Part shown: positions 14,616 through 22,464 of the stretch, piece after piece | How the letters are laid out: each line of letters starts with the position of its first letter | How positions within the stretch are numbered: position 1 is the stretch's first letter | Source of the DNA: Planctomycetota bacterium | GTDB lineage: Bacteria > Planctomycetota > Planctomycetia > Pirellulales > JADFKK01 | Direction: 5' to 3' | NCBI GenBank assembly: GCA_022564995.1 | Contig: JADFKK010000044.1 | Location: 1 to 34,887, forward strand | DNA length: 34,887 bases | Made by a program: the position numbers and the translations under genes | The notes under the pieces: model-generated | The model's input: only the letters and a program-made list of their open reading frames with translations | Told to the model about the DNA's origin: nothing | Databases searched by the model: none

Positions 14616-14826
14616 TACGCCGTTCGATTCGCTGCCAAGCCTCTTCGTGCGAAATGCCACACGAGGAATCGCGCATCTCTTCGCGACGACGGGCTGCCTC
14701 TTGATCGACCCAATCCGGGAGCGGAATCGGCTCGGTCGATTCGCCGAGATCGTCCCAGAGCATTTCTACGAGACGCATCTTCTCGGCGGGTGGAAGTGCT
14801 CTCAGTTCATCTGCGTCAATGGACAT
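14608..14826 (-). CDS. Addiction-module antitoxin (short helical, CHP02574-like)
   Basis: 72 residues from the ATG at 14826, preceded by CGGAGAT six bases upstream. The pattern MSIDADELRALPPAEKMRLVEMLWDDL matches the family of putative addiction-module components that pair with ParE/RelE toxins. It is followed with overlap by the toxin gene, the usual antitoxin-first order. Antitoxin would bind and neutralise toxin in the cytoplasm and repress its own operon. With a broken toxin it may now have no partner or may protect against related toxins. Confidence 0.82.
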   Translation of the reverse strand: MSIDADELRALPPAEKMRLVEMLWDDLGESTEPIPLPDWVDQEAARRREEMRDSSCGISHEEAWQRIERRNG

Positions 14827-14946
14827 GGTTGATCTCCGGCGGGAGAAGGGGAATCGATGTTCGATATCCATAAGATTACATCATCGAGGTTGAGGCTACC
14901 AGCTTTCCTTGCGAATACTCCGAGAATTGACGTGTCTCGCACCATA

Positions 14947-15031
14947 TCGTCCTCGTACTCGTACCTCCTACTCGTACTCGAAGCCGGCCCTTACGCTCGA
15001 GTACGAGTAGGAGGTACGAGTACGAGGACGA
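14947..15031. repeat. Perfect 35-bp inverted repeat, TCGTCC family, copy 2
   Basis: Arms 14947-14981 and 14997-15031 are exact reverse complements, with a 15-base loop around AGCCGGCC. The arms are themselves made of CTCGTACTCGTA-type subunits. It is related to the shorter copy at 11038-11109. The stretch 14827-14946 carries nothing else I can name. Confidence 0.95.
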
Positions 15032-15061
15032 AAGATACGTTTTGGTGGGCAGTGCCCATCC

Positions 15062-15100
15062 CAAAAAAACCGGCCACACCCTCGTTGGGCATGGCCGGTT
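15062..15100 (-). terminator. Rho-independent terminator of the Gfo/Idh/MocA gene
   Basis: On the minus strand AACCGGCCA pairs with TGGCCGGTT, followed at once by a run of seven T. It lies 30 bases past the stop codon at 15130. The GC stem and T tract make this the clearest intrinsic terminator in the window. Confidence 0.85.
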
Positions 15101-15129
15101 CAAATCCTTCGCGATGCTTGCCAATTCGC

Positions 15130-16458
15130 TTACAACACCTTGGCCGAGCCGGGCTGCGGGATCTTGTAGTATCCGTCGGCGTCGGGGGTGACCGGCGGGG
15201 TGGCGTTGAAGTCGTATTTGGCCGGGGCCAGGCTGAGCTTCGAGTTCAGCGCATCCTCGTACTTGATGCTCTTGCCGCTGTAGCTGCACATGCGGCCGAA
15301 GATGGCGGTCATCGTGCTGTGGGCGCCGTAATCGCCTTCGTTGGGCCGCTCGCCCTTGCGCAGGGCCGCGAACAGATCGTGATGCTCTTCTTGATGTCCG
15401 CCGCCGCCGCCGCGTCCATACGACCAGGTCTTGTTACCGGCCTTGTCGTAGATGGTGCCGCTGATGTTGGCCGACCCCTTGCTGCCGTGGGCATGTTCGG
15501 AGACGCTGTTCCAACAGTTGCGGATGTGACGACACTGGCTGAACATCTTCGAGCCGTCGGCGTAGGTGTATTCGACGAAATGATGATCGTAGATCTCGCC
15601 GTGCTCCTTGCTGGTGCGCACCTGGCGTCCGCCTTGGGCGTTGGCCTCGACCGGCGGTCCGTCCTTGAGCCAATTGATCACGTCGAGGTTGTGAATGTGC
15701 TGCTCGTTGATGTGATCGCCGCAGAGCCAGTTGAAGTAATACCAGTTTCGCATCTGATATTCCATTTCGGTTTGGCCCGCTTTGCGCGGCCGGGTCCAGA
15801 CGCCGCCGCCGTTCCAGTAGGCCCGCATCATGTTGATGTCGCCGATGGCGCCGTCCTTGAGCCGCTTGATTGTTTCGATGTAGCGCTTCTCGTGGTGACG
15901 CTGCAGGCCGATCTGCACCAGCAGGTTTTTCTCTTTGGCGATCTTGTTGGCGCTGAGAAATTGCTGCACGCCGGGGGCGTCGACCGCCAGCGGCTTCTCG
16001 GCGAAGACGTGTTTGCCGTTCTTGACCGCTTCCTCGAAATGAATCGGGCGGAAGCCGGGCGGCGTGGCGATCAGCACCAGATCGATGTCCTTGATCGCCA
16101 GCAGCTTCTTGTAGGCGTCGAAGCCGACGAACTGATGGTCCTTGGGCACGTCGACCTTGTCTTTGTGACGCCCCTTGAGCGAGCCGAGGCAGCCGGCCAT
16201 GCGATCGCTGAAGGCGTCGGCCACGGCGATCAGCTTGGTCGGGCCGGCGGTGTTCATGGCCTGCGCGGCGGCGCCGGTGCCGCGTCCGCCACAGCCGATC
16301 AGACCGATCTTGATCGTCTCGTCGGCCATGGCGCCGTGGGCGCTGCGGGCGATGCTCAGCCCGCCGGCCAGCGCGCCGCCGGCGATGACGGACGACGTCT
16401 TGAGAAACTGTCGACGCGACGGATCGCCGGCATCGGTCTTTTGGGTCTTGTCACTCAT
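15130..16458 (-). CDS. Twin-arginine-exported Gfo/Idh/MocA-family oxidoreductase 1
   Basis: 442 residues. The N terminus has the Tat motif SRRQFLKTSS (14-23) followed by a hydrophobic Ala/Gly stretch, so the folded protein with its bound nucleotide is exported. The NAD-binding IKIGLIGCGGRGTG begins near residue 49, and the EKPLAVDA stretch is the family's conserved Lys-Pro. GGGGHQEEHHDLF and other planctomycete features follow. These are sugar or inositol dehydrogenase-like enzymes; substrate unknown. It has its own terminator at 15062-15100, so it is probably monocistronic. Confidence 0.9.
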   Translation of the reverse strand: MSDKTQKTDAGDPSRRQFLKTSSVIAGGALAGGLSIARSAHGAMADETIKIGLIGCGGRGTGAAAQAMNTAGPTKLIAVADAFSDRMAGCLGSLKGRHKDKVDVPKDHQFVGFDAYKKLLAIKDIDLVLIATPPGFRPIHFEEAVKNGKHVFAEKPLAVDAPGVQQFLSANKIAKEKNLLVQIGLQRHHEKRYIETIKRLKDGAIGDINMMRAYWNGGGVWTRPRKAGQTEMEYQMRNWYYFNWLCGDHINEQHIHNLDVINWLKDGPPVEANAQGGRQVRTSKEHGEIYDHHFVEYTYADGSKMFSQCRHIRNCWNSVSEHAHGSKGSANISGTIYDKAGNKTWSYGRGGGGGHQEEHHDLFAALRKGERPNEGDYGAHSTMTAIFGRMCSYSGKSIKYEDALNSKLSLAPAKYDFNATPPVTPDADGYYKIPQPGSAKVL

Positions 16459-16656
16459 CTTGAAATTCTCCTCGGGTCAGATGGCAATGTGTGCCGGAGT
16501 GGATGGTTGGCGTGATACGCAGAGGCTTCAATGTACCGATTCTAATTGAACGATTCAATCGTTGCAGCCGTCTGGATGGGGGTTGAGCAGGGAAAAATCG
16601 TAGAAAAACGGGGGCGGCCGGGCCGCGTTTTCGAGTAGAATAGCCCATAAAGCCAT

Positions 16657-16679
16657 AAAGCCGCGACCGTGGGTCGCGC
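16657..16679. repeat. GCGACC/GGTCGC palindrome, copy 2
   Basis: AAAGCCGCGACCGTGGGTCGCG, related to 3362-3385 and 21509-21532 where the core is GCGACCA-N-TGGTCGC. In each case AAAGCC (or its complement) lies outside the palindrome. Confidence 0.75.
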
Positions 16680-16704
16680 TATACCTCGCACGGTCATGAA
16701 TGGC

Positions 16705-16790
16705 TCGTTTAACGGCAAGCCGCAGGCGACTGCGTTTCTGAGTCAGGCGTCTATTCAAAACGCAGTCGCCTGCGGCTTGCCGTTAAACGA
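16705..16790. repeat. Perfect 33-bp inverted repeat upstream of apbE
   Basis: Arms 16705-16737 and 16758-16790 are exact reverse complements with a 20-base loop. Each arm contains the small hairpin CGCAG-GCGA-CTGCG. It lies in the 452-base gap between the two divergent genes (16459-16910), which otherwise shows only the palindrome at 16657-16679 and no gene. Confidence 0.95.
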
Positions 16791-16910
16791 AAAATGTGCC
16801 ATTTTCATCCGCGCACAGTATAGTCGCCCGGATCACGTTCCCAATATGAAATCGTCCCGCACAACCATCGCCGTGAGGACACGGCGGCTCGGGATTTTCG
16901 CACCCCCAAC

Positions 16911-17948
16911 ATGATAACATTCCTCAAAACCTGCCTCGGCACGCTGCTGATGCTCGCCGCAACGGCCGCTGCCCCCGCCGAGGAGCTTGAGCGGTTTGCG
17001 TACACCCAGGTCCACATGGGCGCGCCGTTTCGGATCGTGCTCTATGGCCCGGACCGCGAGACCGCCGGCAAAGCCGCCGCGGCCGCCTTCGCGCGGGTCA
17101 AGCGGCTCGACGAAATCCTCAGCGACTACAAGCCCGAGAGCGAACTAAACCGGCTCAGCCGTAGCGGCCCGGCCCCCAGGGGTGTGAAGGTCGGCAACGA
17201 ATTGTGGACTGTGCTCAGCCGGGCGCAGACGCTGTCGCGCGAGACCGGCGGCGCGTTCGATGTGACGGTCGGGCCTTACGTGCGGCTATGGCGCCGGGCG
17301 CGACGCAACAAGAAAATGCCGACGGAGCGTCTGCTGGCGGAGGCGAAAGCCTCGGTCGGCTATCGGCATCTGCGGTTCGACGAACATCGCCGCACCGTGC
17401 AGCTCACCGCTGCGAAGATGCGGCTCGACCTGGGCGGCATCGCCAAGGGTTACGCGGCCGATGAAGCGCTGGCTGTGCTGAAACATCACGGCATCACCCG
17501 CGCCCTGGTCGATGCGGGCGGTGACATTGCGTTGGGCGCGGCGCCGCCCGATCGCAAGGGCTGGAAAATTGGGGTAGCTTCGCTGGCTGGCGCCGATGGC
17601 AAGCCAAGCCGACACCTCGTGCTTTCCAACGTCGCGGTGGCCACCTCCGGCGATGCGCATCAGTTCGTCGAGATCGACGGTCGCCGCTATTCACACATCG
17701 TCGATCCACACACCGGCCTGGGCCTCACCGTGCGCAGCAGCGTGACCATCATCGCCCCCGACTGCATCACCGCCGACAGCCTGGCCTCGGCCGTTAGCGT
17801 GTTGGGGCCGCGGCGGGGAATGAAATTCGTCGAGGCACGCTGCGGCATTGAGGCGATTGTAATGACGCGGGAAGGCGAGGTGACGAAGACCCTCGTTTCA
17901 ACGGGATTGCGCTCTGAAGGGTGGTTTAGGAACGTGGAACGAGAGTAG
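16911..17948 (+). CDS. apbE: FAD:protein FMN transferase
   Basis: 345 residues with a cleavable signal at 1-24 and no lipobox. ApbE motifs in order: SDYKPESELNRL, LDLGGIAKGYAADEA, VDAGGDIALG, SHIVDPHTG, and TADSLASAV near the C terminus, where the acidic/threonine pair holds magnesium. The enzyme attaches FMN covalently to Thr or Ser of exported flavoproteins such as NQR or RNF subunits and related proteins; acts in the periplasm. No clear ribosome binding site, but no better start is present. Convergent with the S9 peptidase gene, 25 bases apart. Confidence 0.93.
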   Translation: MITFLKTCLGTLLMLAATAAAPAEELERFAYTQVHMGAPFRIVLYGPDRETAGKAAAAAFARVKRLDEILSDYKPESELNRLSRSGPAPRGVKVGNELWTVLSRAQTLSRETGGAFDVTVGPYVRLWRRARRNKKMPTERLLAEAKASVGYRHLRFDEHRRTVQLTAAKMRLDLGGIAKGYAADEALAVLKHHGITRALVDAGGDIALGAAPPDRKGWKIGVASLAGADGKPSRHLVLSNVAVATSGDAHQFVEIDGRRYSHIVDPHTGLGLTVRSSVTIIAPDCITADSLASAVSVLGPRRGMKFVEARCGIEAIVMTREGEVTKTLVSTGLRSEGWFRNVERE

Positions 17949-17973
17949 GGATGGCTGGCGGCGCGTCACACGC

Positions 17974-20034
17974 TCACCCTAGATATTTCCGAAACCAATC
18001 CAGAATCTGGTGCAGTCGGTGCATGCGCAGGTCGGGCGGGCCCTGACGACTCATGCCGTGGCTGGTGGAGCGCGGGTAGCGGACCAGGCGGGTCGGCACG
18101 CCCAGCAGCTTCAGCGCGGCGAAGACTTGCTCGGACTGTTCGATGTTACAGCGCAGGTCGCCTTCGCTGTGAATAATCAACGTCGGCGTCTTGGCATTGC
18201 CGATATACTGCATCGGGCTTTGGTTCCAGCGCGGCTGGGAACGGTCCCAGAAATTGCCGGGGAAATAATCGTCCTGCTCCTCGACGAAGTCGCTGTTTCC
18301 GGCCATGCTCACCAGATTGCTCACGCAGCGATCGCTCACCGCGGCGGAAAAATCGCGGGTGTGGCCGATGACCCAATTGGTCATGTAACCGCCGTAGCTG
18401 CCGCCAAGCACGCCGAGGCGTTTATTGTCGACGTAGGTCTGCTGCTGCATGAAGCGGGTGACCGCCTGGATGTCGGTCCAATCGGCGCCGCCCCAATTGC
18501 CGCGAATCGCCGCGCAATGATCGCGGCCGTAACCCTTGCTGCCGCGGGGATTGCTATAGAAAACCGCGTAGCCTGCCGCGGCCAGCACCTGAAATTCGTG
18601 AAACAATCCGCTGCCGTATTGGGCGTGCGGTCCGCCGTGAATCTCCAGCAGCGCCGGCGATTTTTTGCCGTTGCGCCCGCTGTTCGGCCGGATGACCCAG
18701 ACCTGCACCTTGTGGCCGTCTTCGGCCTTGATCCAGTGTGATTCGGGCTTGATGAGGGCCAGCTCCTTGTGCAGCGGGCCGTTGAAATCGGTCAGCGTCG
18801 TGGTTGCCAACCGGGGCGATGTGACATCGGCCACAGCCACTTCGGCCAATTTCGTTGCGTTGCCGATCGAGAGGGCCAGCTTCTTGCCGTCGCGGCTGAT
18901 GTTGCCCATCTGTTGGTCGAGCCGGTCGCGGGTGTGGATGGTCAGCTTGCCGCCGCGCGTTGGTATCGAGGCTATTTTTGTCCCGCCGCGAATGCCCAAC
19001 TGGACGAGGATTCGCTCGCTGTCGGGGCTAAACTCAAACGTCGGCTCGAAGTGGGCCTCCGACGTGTCGGCAATCGGACAGGCCAGCAGGCAATAGTCTT
19101 CGCCGTCGAGCAAGTCGCGCACGCCGCCGCCGGTCGGACGACAGGTCAACAGCTTGACGTTCTCGGTGCTATAGATGCCGTCGCTGCCGCCGATCCGCCC
19201 GGCGAAGGCGATCGTCGTGCCGTCGGGTGACCAGCGCACGGCGGCCTTGGGACCGTCGGGCAAATTCCCGATCGGCTTGATCCGCCCGCTGGCCACGTCG
19301 ACTAGCAGCAGTTCGTCTTTCCACGGTCGGAGCATCGCTTTCTTGTCGCGGTTGGTGGCCACGACGAGCTGTTTTCCGTTGGGCGAGAAGTCGAAGCTGA
19401 AACCGCCCAGTGTGTCTTTGGTGTACAGCTTGCGATGTTGGCCGGTCGCGGTGTCGACGATAACCAGCTGATAACGCTGCGCGCCGAAATACCCGTCGCC
19501 GTCGAGTCGATACCAAACGTCGTCGATCACCCAGGCCGGCGTGCTGAGGCCGTTTTCCTTGCGCTCCTTCTCGGCCGCCTTGGTTCGCTCCGTCGCCGTC
19601 TCGCGAAAACCAAACGCCAGCCGCCTGCCGTCGGGCGACCAACGAAATTCTCCGATCGAGCCCTCCGGCAGCTTCGTCAGCGGTTGGGCCTCGCCACCGC
19701 GGGAGTCGATGACGTGGATCTGCGGCGGCTCTTCTTTCGGCGAGCGGACAAAGGCGATTTGCGATCCGTCGGGCGACCACTGCGGAGCGCTGTCTTTTTC
19801 GCCGGAAGTGAACTGCCGCGGCTGGCCGCCATCCGTGTCGACGATCCACAGGTTCGAGACATAGTTATTCTTCTCCCCGACGTGTTTCTTCACAAACACA
19901 ATGCAGCGCCCGTCCGGCGAAATCTGCGGATTGGAAACAAGCTGAAACTTCAGCAAATCCTCCGGCGTTATCGTCCGACGTTTTTTCGTAGCGGCGGAAG
20001 CACGCCGGTTTCGCTTCGTAGTAGTTTGGGCCAT
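17974..20034 (-). CDS. S9 prolyl oligopeptidase-family peptidase
   Basis: 686 residues from the ATG at 20034 (GGAG nine bases upstream; a TTG at 20052 is the extended option). The N-terminal half is a PD40/WD40-like beta-propeller: NPQISPDGRCIVFV, PQWSPDGSQIAFVRS, FRWSPDGRRLAFG, with a repeated SPDG signature. The C-terminal alpha/beta hydrolase carries the nucleophile Ser in GGSYGGYMTNW, Asp in SEGDLRCNIEQ and His in STSHGMS. A dipeptidyl- or acylaminoacyl-peptidase is likely. The N terminus is basic (TTTKRNRRASAATKK) and lacks a classical signal, so location is uncertain. Confidence 0.92.
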   Translation of the reverse strand: MAQTTTKRNRRASAATKKRRTITPEDLLKFQLVSNPQISPDGRCIVFVKKHVGEKNNYVSNLWIVDTDGGQPRQFTSGEKDSAPQWSPDGSQIAFVRSPKEEPPQIHVIDSRGGEAQPLTKLPEGSIGEFRWSPDGRRLAFGFRETATERTKAAEKERKENGLSTPAWVIDDVWYRLDGDGYFGAQRYQLVIVDTATGQHRKLYTKDTLGGFSFDFSPNGKQLVVATNRDKKAMLRPWKDELLLVDVASGRIKPIGNLPDGPKAAVRWSPDGTTIAFAGRIGGSDGIYSTENVKLLTCRPTGGGVRDLLDGEDYCLLACPIADTSEAHFEPTFEFSPDSERILVQLGIRGGTKIASIPTRGGKLTIHTRDRLDQQMGNISRDGKKLALSIGNATKLAEVAVADVTSPRLATTTLTDFNGPLHKELALIKPESHWIKAEDGHKVQVWVIRPNSGRNGKKSPALLEIHGGPHAQYGSGLFHEFQVLAAAGYAVFYSNPRGSKGYGRDHCAAIRGNWGGADWTDIQAVTRFMQQQTYVDNKRLGVLGGSYGGYMTNWVIGHTRDFSAAVSDRCVSNLVSMAGNSDFVEEQDDYFPGNFWDRSQPRWNQSPMQYIGNAKTPTLIIHSEGDLRCNIEQSEQVFAALKLLGVPTRLVRYPRSTSHGMSRQGPPDLRMHRLHQILDWFRKYLG

Positions 20035-20051
20035 CAAGAAAGCTCCGTGCA

Positions 20052-20170
20052 AGTAGGGAAGGCACTGCCCACCACGAATCGTAGGTTATGCTTTAGCATA
20101 ACGTGACCTTAGTGCGGTATTGTTATGCTGAAGCATAACCTACGCGATCGATGGACCGTGTCCACCCTAC
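20052..20170. repeat. REPIN-like pair (GTAGGTTATGCT family) plus GTAGGGTGG unit
   Basis: 20081-20102 and 20122-20143 are inverted units GTAGGTTATGCTTTAGCATA(AC), each with its own hairpin (GTTATGCT/AGCATAAC). At 20152-20170 a further unit, TGGACCGTGTCCACCCTAC, reads GTAGGGTGG on the minus strand, and its GTAG supplies the TAG stop of the neighbouring gene. GTAGGGAAGGCACTGCCCAC at 20052 looks related. Confidence 0.85.
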
Positions 20171-21483
20171 AACGTCCAACCCTTGCGATATTCCTTGTGG
20201 ATTAGCGCCTGAGCTTCGGGGGCGTTGGTCACCTTGAGGTTTTTGGCGTCCCAATCGATCTGTTTTCCGCTGCGATAGGCGACCGTGCCGAGCATGACCG
20301 ATTCGGTTAGGGCGCCGGCGTAGTCGAAATTGCAGGTCGTGGTGCCGCCGGTCTTGATCGCTTGGATCCATTCGCGGTGATGCCCGATGGAGTTGGGGAT
20401 GGTCGGCTCGGGTCGTTTGAAATCGTCCGTGATTTTCCCGTCGCGGAGCACGACGTGCTGACCGTAGTTCGAGAGGATCATGCCGCTGGCGCCGACGAAC
20501 AGTTGGCCGCTGCTCCGGTTGGTCGGTTTGCCGTTTTTGTCCTTCAGCGTGCCGAGCAGCTTCGGCCGGCGCCCGCCGTCGTACCAGGTGAGATTCACCG
20601 CCGGCAGCTTGCCGCGGGCCGGGTATTTGTAATCGACGATAACCCACGGCGGCGTGCTGACCGGGTCTACTTTCGGCCCCTTTGCGGAGATGCTCGTCGG
20701 GTTGCGCAAATCGAGCGCCCAGTGAACCAGGTCCATGTAGTGACAGCCGAAATCGCCCAGCCCGCCGGTGCCGTAATCCCAAAACTTTCGCCAGTTGAAC
20801 GGATGGACGCCGGTGGAATACGGGCGCCGGGCCGCCGGGCCGAGCCACAGATCCCAGTCAACGTGCTTGGGGACCGGCTTGCCCGTGTTGAACTTCGCCC
20901 CGGAATAGTTGACGTTGACCCACACATGAACTTCTTTGATCGGTCCGATCGCGCCGCTCTGGATCAACTCGACCACGCGGCGATAATTCGCCCCGGCATG
21001 AATCTGCGTGCCCATCTGCGTGACCAGCTTGTTTTGCTTGGCCAGCTCAGCCAGCGTGCGGGCTTCCTTGACGGTGTGCGTCAGCGGCTTTTCGCAATAG
21101 ACGTGCTTCTTCAGCCGCAGGGCCATGGCGGCGGCCGGGGCGTGCGTGTGATCGGGCGTGCCGACCAGCACGGCGTCGATCTTGTCGGCTTCCTTCTCCA
21201 GCATCACGCGAAAGTCGCGATACTTCCGCGCGGCGGGAAAGCGGGCGGCCGTTCTGCCCAGCGAGTTGGCGTCGATGTCGCACAGCGCCACGATGTTCTC
21301 GCTCGACGTGCCGTTGATATCGGCCCCCGCCCGACCTTGGCAGCCGACCGAAGCGATGCGCAGCTTCTCGCTCGGCGATTTCGATTCAACCGCCAGCGCG
21401 CTGCTGTGATATCCCACAGCCAGCGCGGTGCCCGCGACAGTGCTGCTCTGGAGATACTCGCGACGACTGATTCGATGCGTCAT
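20167..21483 (-). CDS. Twin-arginine-exported Gfo/Idh/MocA-family oxidoreductase 2
   Basis: 438 residues. Tat motif SRREYLQSS at 6-14, then hydrophobic segment to ALAVESKS. NAD-binding stretch LRIASVGCQGRAGADING and the EKPLTHTV motif identify the family; a segment NTGKPVPKHVDWDLWLGPA is typical of planctomycete members. Exported with cofactor; probable sugar- or inositol-type substrate. It is a paralogue of the gene at 15130-16458. The TAG stop comes from the GTAG of a palindromic unit (20152-20170). Upstream, 75 bases separate it from the truncated SGNH hydrolase on the same strand. Confidence 0.9.
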   Translation of the reverse strand: MTHRISRREYLQSSTVAGTALAVGYHSSALAVESKSPSEKLRIASVGCQGRAGADINGTSSENIVALCDIDANSLGRTAARFPAARKYRDFRVMLEKEADKIDAVLVGTPDHTHAPAAAMALRLKKHVYCEKPLTHTVKEARTLAELAKQNKLVTQMGTQIHAGANYRRVVELIQSGAIGPIKEVHVWVNVNYSGAKFNTGKPVPKHVDWDLWLGPAARRPYSTGVHPFNWRKFWDYGTGGLGDFGCHYMDLVHWALDLRNPTSISAKGPKVDPVSTPPWVIVDYKYPARGKLPAVNLTWYDGGRRPKLLGTLKDKNGKPTNRSSGQLFVGASGMILSNYGQHVVLRDGKITDDFKRPEPTIPNSIGHHREWIQAIKTGGTTTCNFDYAGALTESVMLGTVAYRSGKQIDWDAKNLKVTNAPEAQALIHKEYRKGWTL

Positions 21484-21508
21484 AATCTCAACTCCTCATG
21501 CTTTTCTT

Positions 21509-21532
21509 GTAAAGCCGCGACCAGTGGTCGCG
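21509..21532. repeat. GCGACCA/TGGTCGC palindrome, copy 3
   Basis: GTAAAGCCGCGACCAGTGG followed by TCGCG, the same unit as 3362-3385 (opposite orientation) and 16657-16679. It lies between the truncated hydrolase and the Tat oxidoreductase. Confidence 0.8.
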
Positions 21533-21557
21533 CCCCGCGCTGCGTGTCCATCACATT

Positions 21558-22464
21558 TCAATTCGCCACAAACTGCAAAATCCTCGCGGCGGTGCCCTTA
21601 CTCTTTGCGTTTTTCTTCTCCGAGATTTTCAGCGTCAGCACGTGCTTGCCCGGTTTCAGGTCGGCGTCGAACATCACCGTCCGCGGATAATGCAGCCCGC
21701 GGCTGTGGCGATGCCAAAGATCGACCGGTTTGAAATCTCCGCCGTCGATGCTGGCCAGCACGACTGCGGCGCTTGGCCCGGCAAGCACGTAGGCGCCGAT
21801 TGCCTTACCGGAAAATTCCAACGTGAGTTCATCGCCAGGAGTGGTCGCGCAGATCAGCGGCGTCTTGGCGAACCGCCTTCGGAACCCGCCCGGTATTTTC
21901 TTCCACTCCGGCACGTGCAGTTTCCAGCCGCTGACGATCTTCGCCCGGCTGGGGTCGATGGAGCGACCGTCGCCGTAATGATTGGCGTTAACCGTCGCCT
22001 CCGGAACGCGATGGGCCGACTTCTTGGCGTCCTTCGCCAGCGGATTTTTCCAGGCTGTCCCCAGCAACTCTTCGATCATGCCGGCGCAGATTGCGTTTCC
22101 AAACGGAGCCGGATGCGTGCCGCCATATTTTTTCCAGGTCAGCGTGCCGGCCGTAATCCGCTGGGCCACTTCGCGGGCCAGATCGATCGTCGAGACGCCG
22201 TAATGCCTGGCCGCCTCTTCGTGGCTGCCCGCGGCCAGCGGCGTCTTGCCTGTTTGAATCGTCGCGACGATGCCGGGATTGGCGAAATAAGTGACGACGA
22301 TGTCCATGTGGGGATTGTGCCGCCGGCACTGGCGGATGATGCCCTCCATGCCGCGAATACAATCGCGCCGGGCGTGGGCGGCGTCCTGATCGTCGTTGAC
22401 CGCGAATTCGATAAAGAACAGATCGACCGGCCCCTTGCTGAGCACATCGCGGGTGAGTCGAAAC
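21558..22464 (-). pseudogene. SGNH/GDSL-type hydrolase, N-terminal part lost to an IS
   Basis: The frame is open from the IS edge at 22464 to the stop at 21558 and reads FRLTRDVLSKGPVDLFFIEFAVNDDQ, where the VND stretch is block III of SGNH hydrolases. A GTG at 22445 can start a 295-residue fragment. The catalytic His block is YGGTHPAPFGN; the end (~150-295) is a beta-sandwich-like region with HYPRTVMFDADLKPGKHVLTL. Block I with the nucleophile Ser (GDS) is absent, and codons upstream of 22464 belong to the IS terminal repeat. So the gene is cut and, as such, inactive. The missing half is not on the other side of the IS. Confidence 0.8.

Noticed and set aside
14857..16515. Very long open frame on the plus strand
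   Set aside because: It is antisense to the Tat-exported Gfo/Idh/MocA gene; high GC keeps the opposite strand open, and the protein shows no domain.
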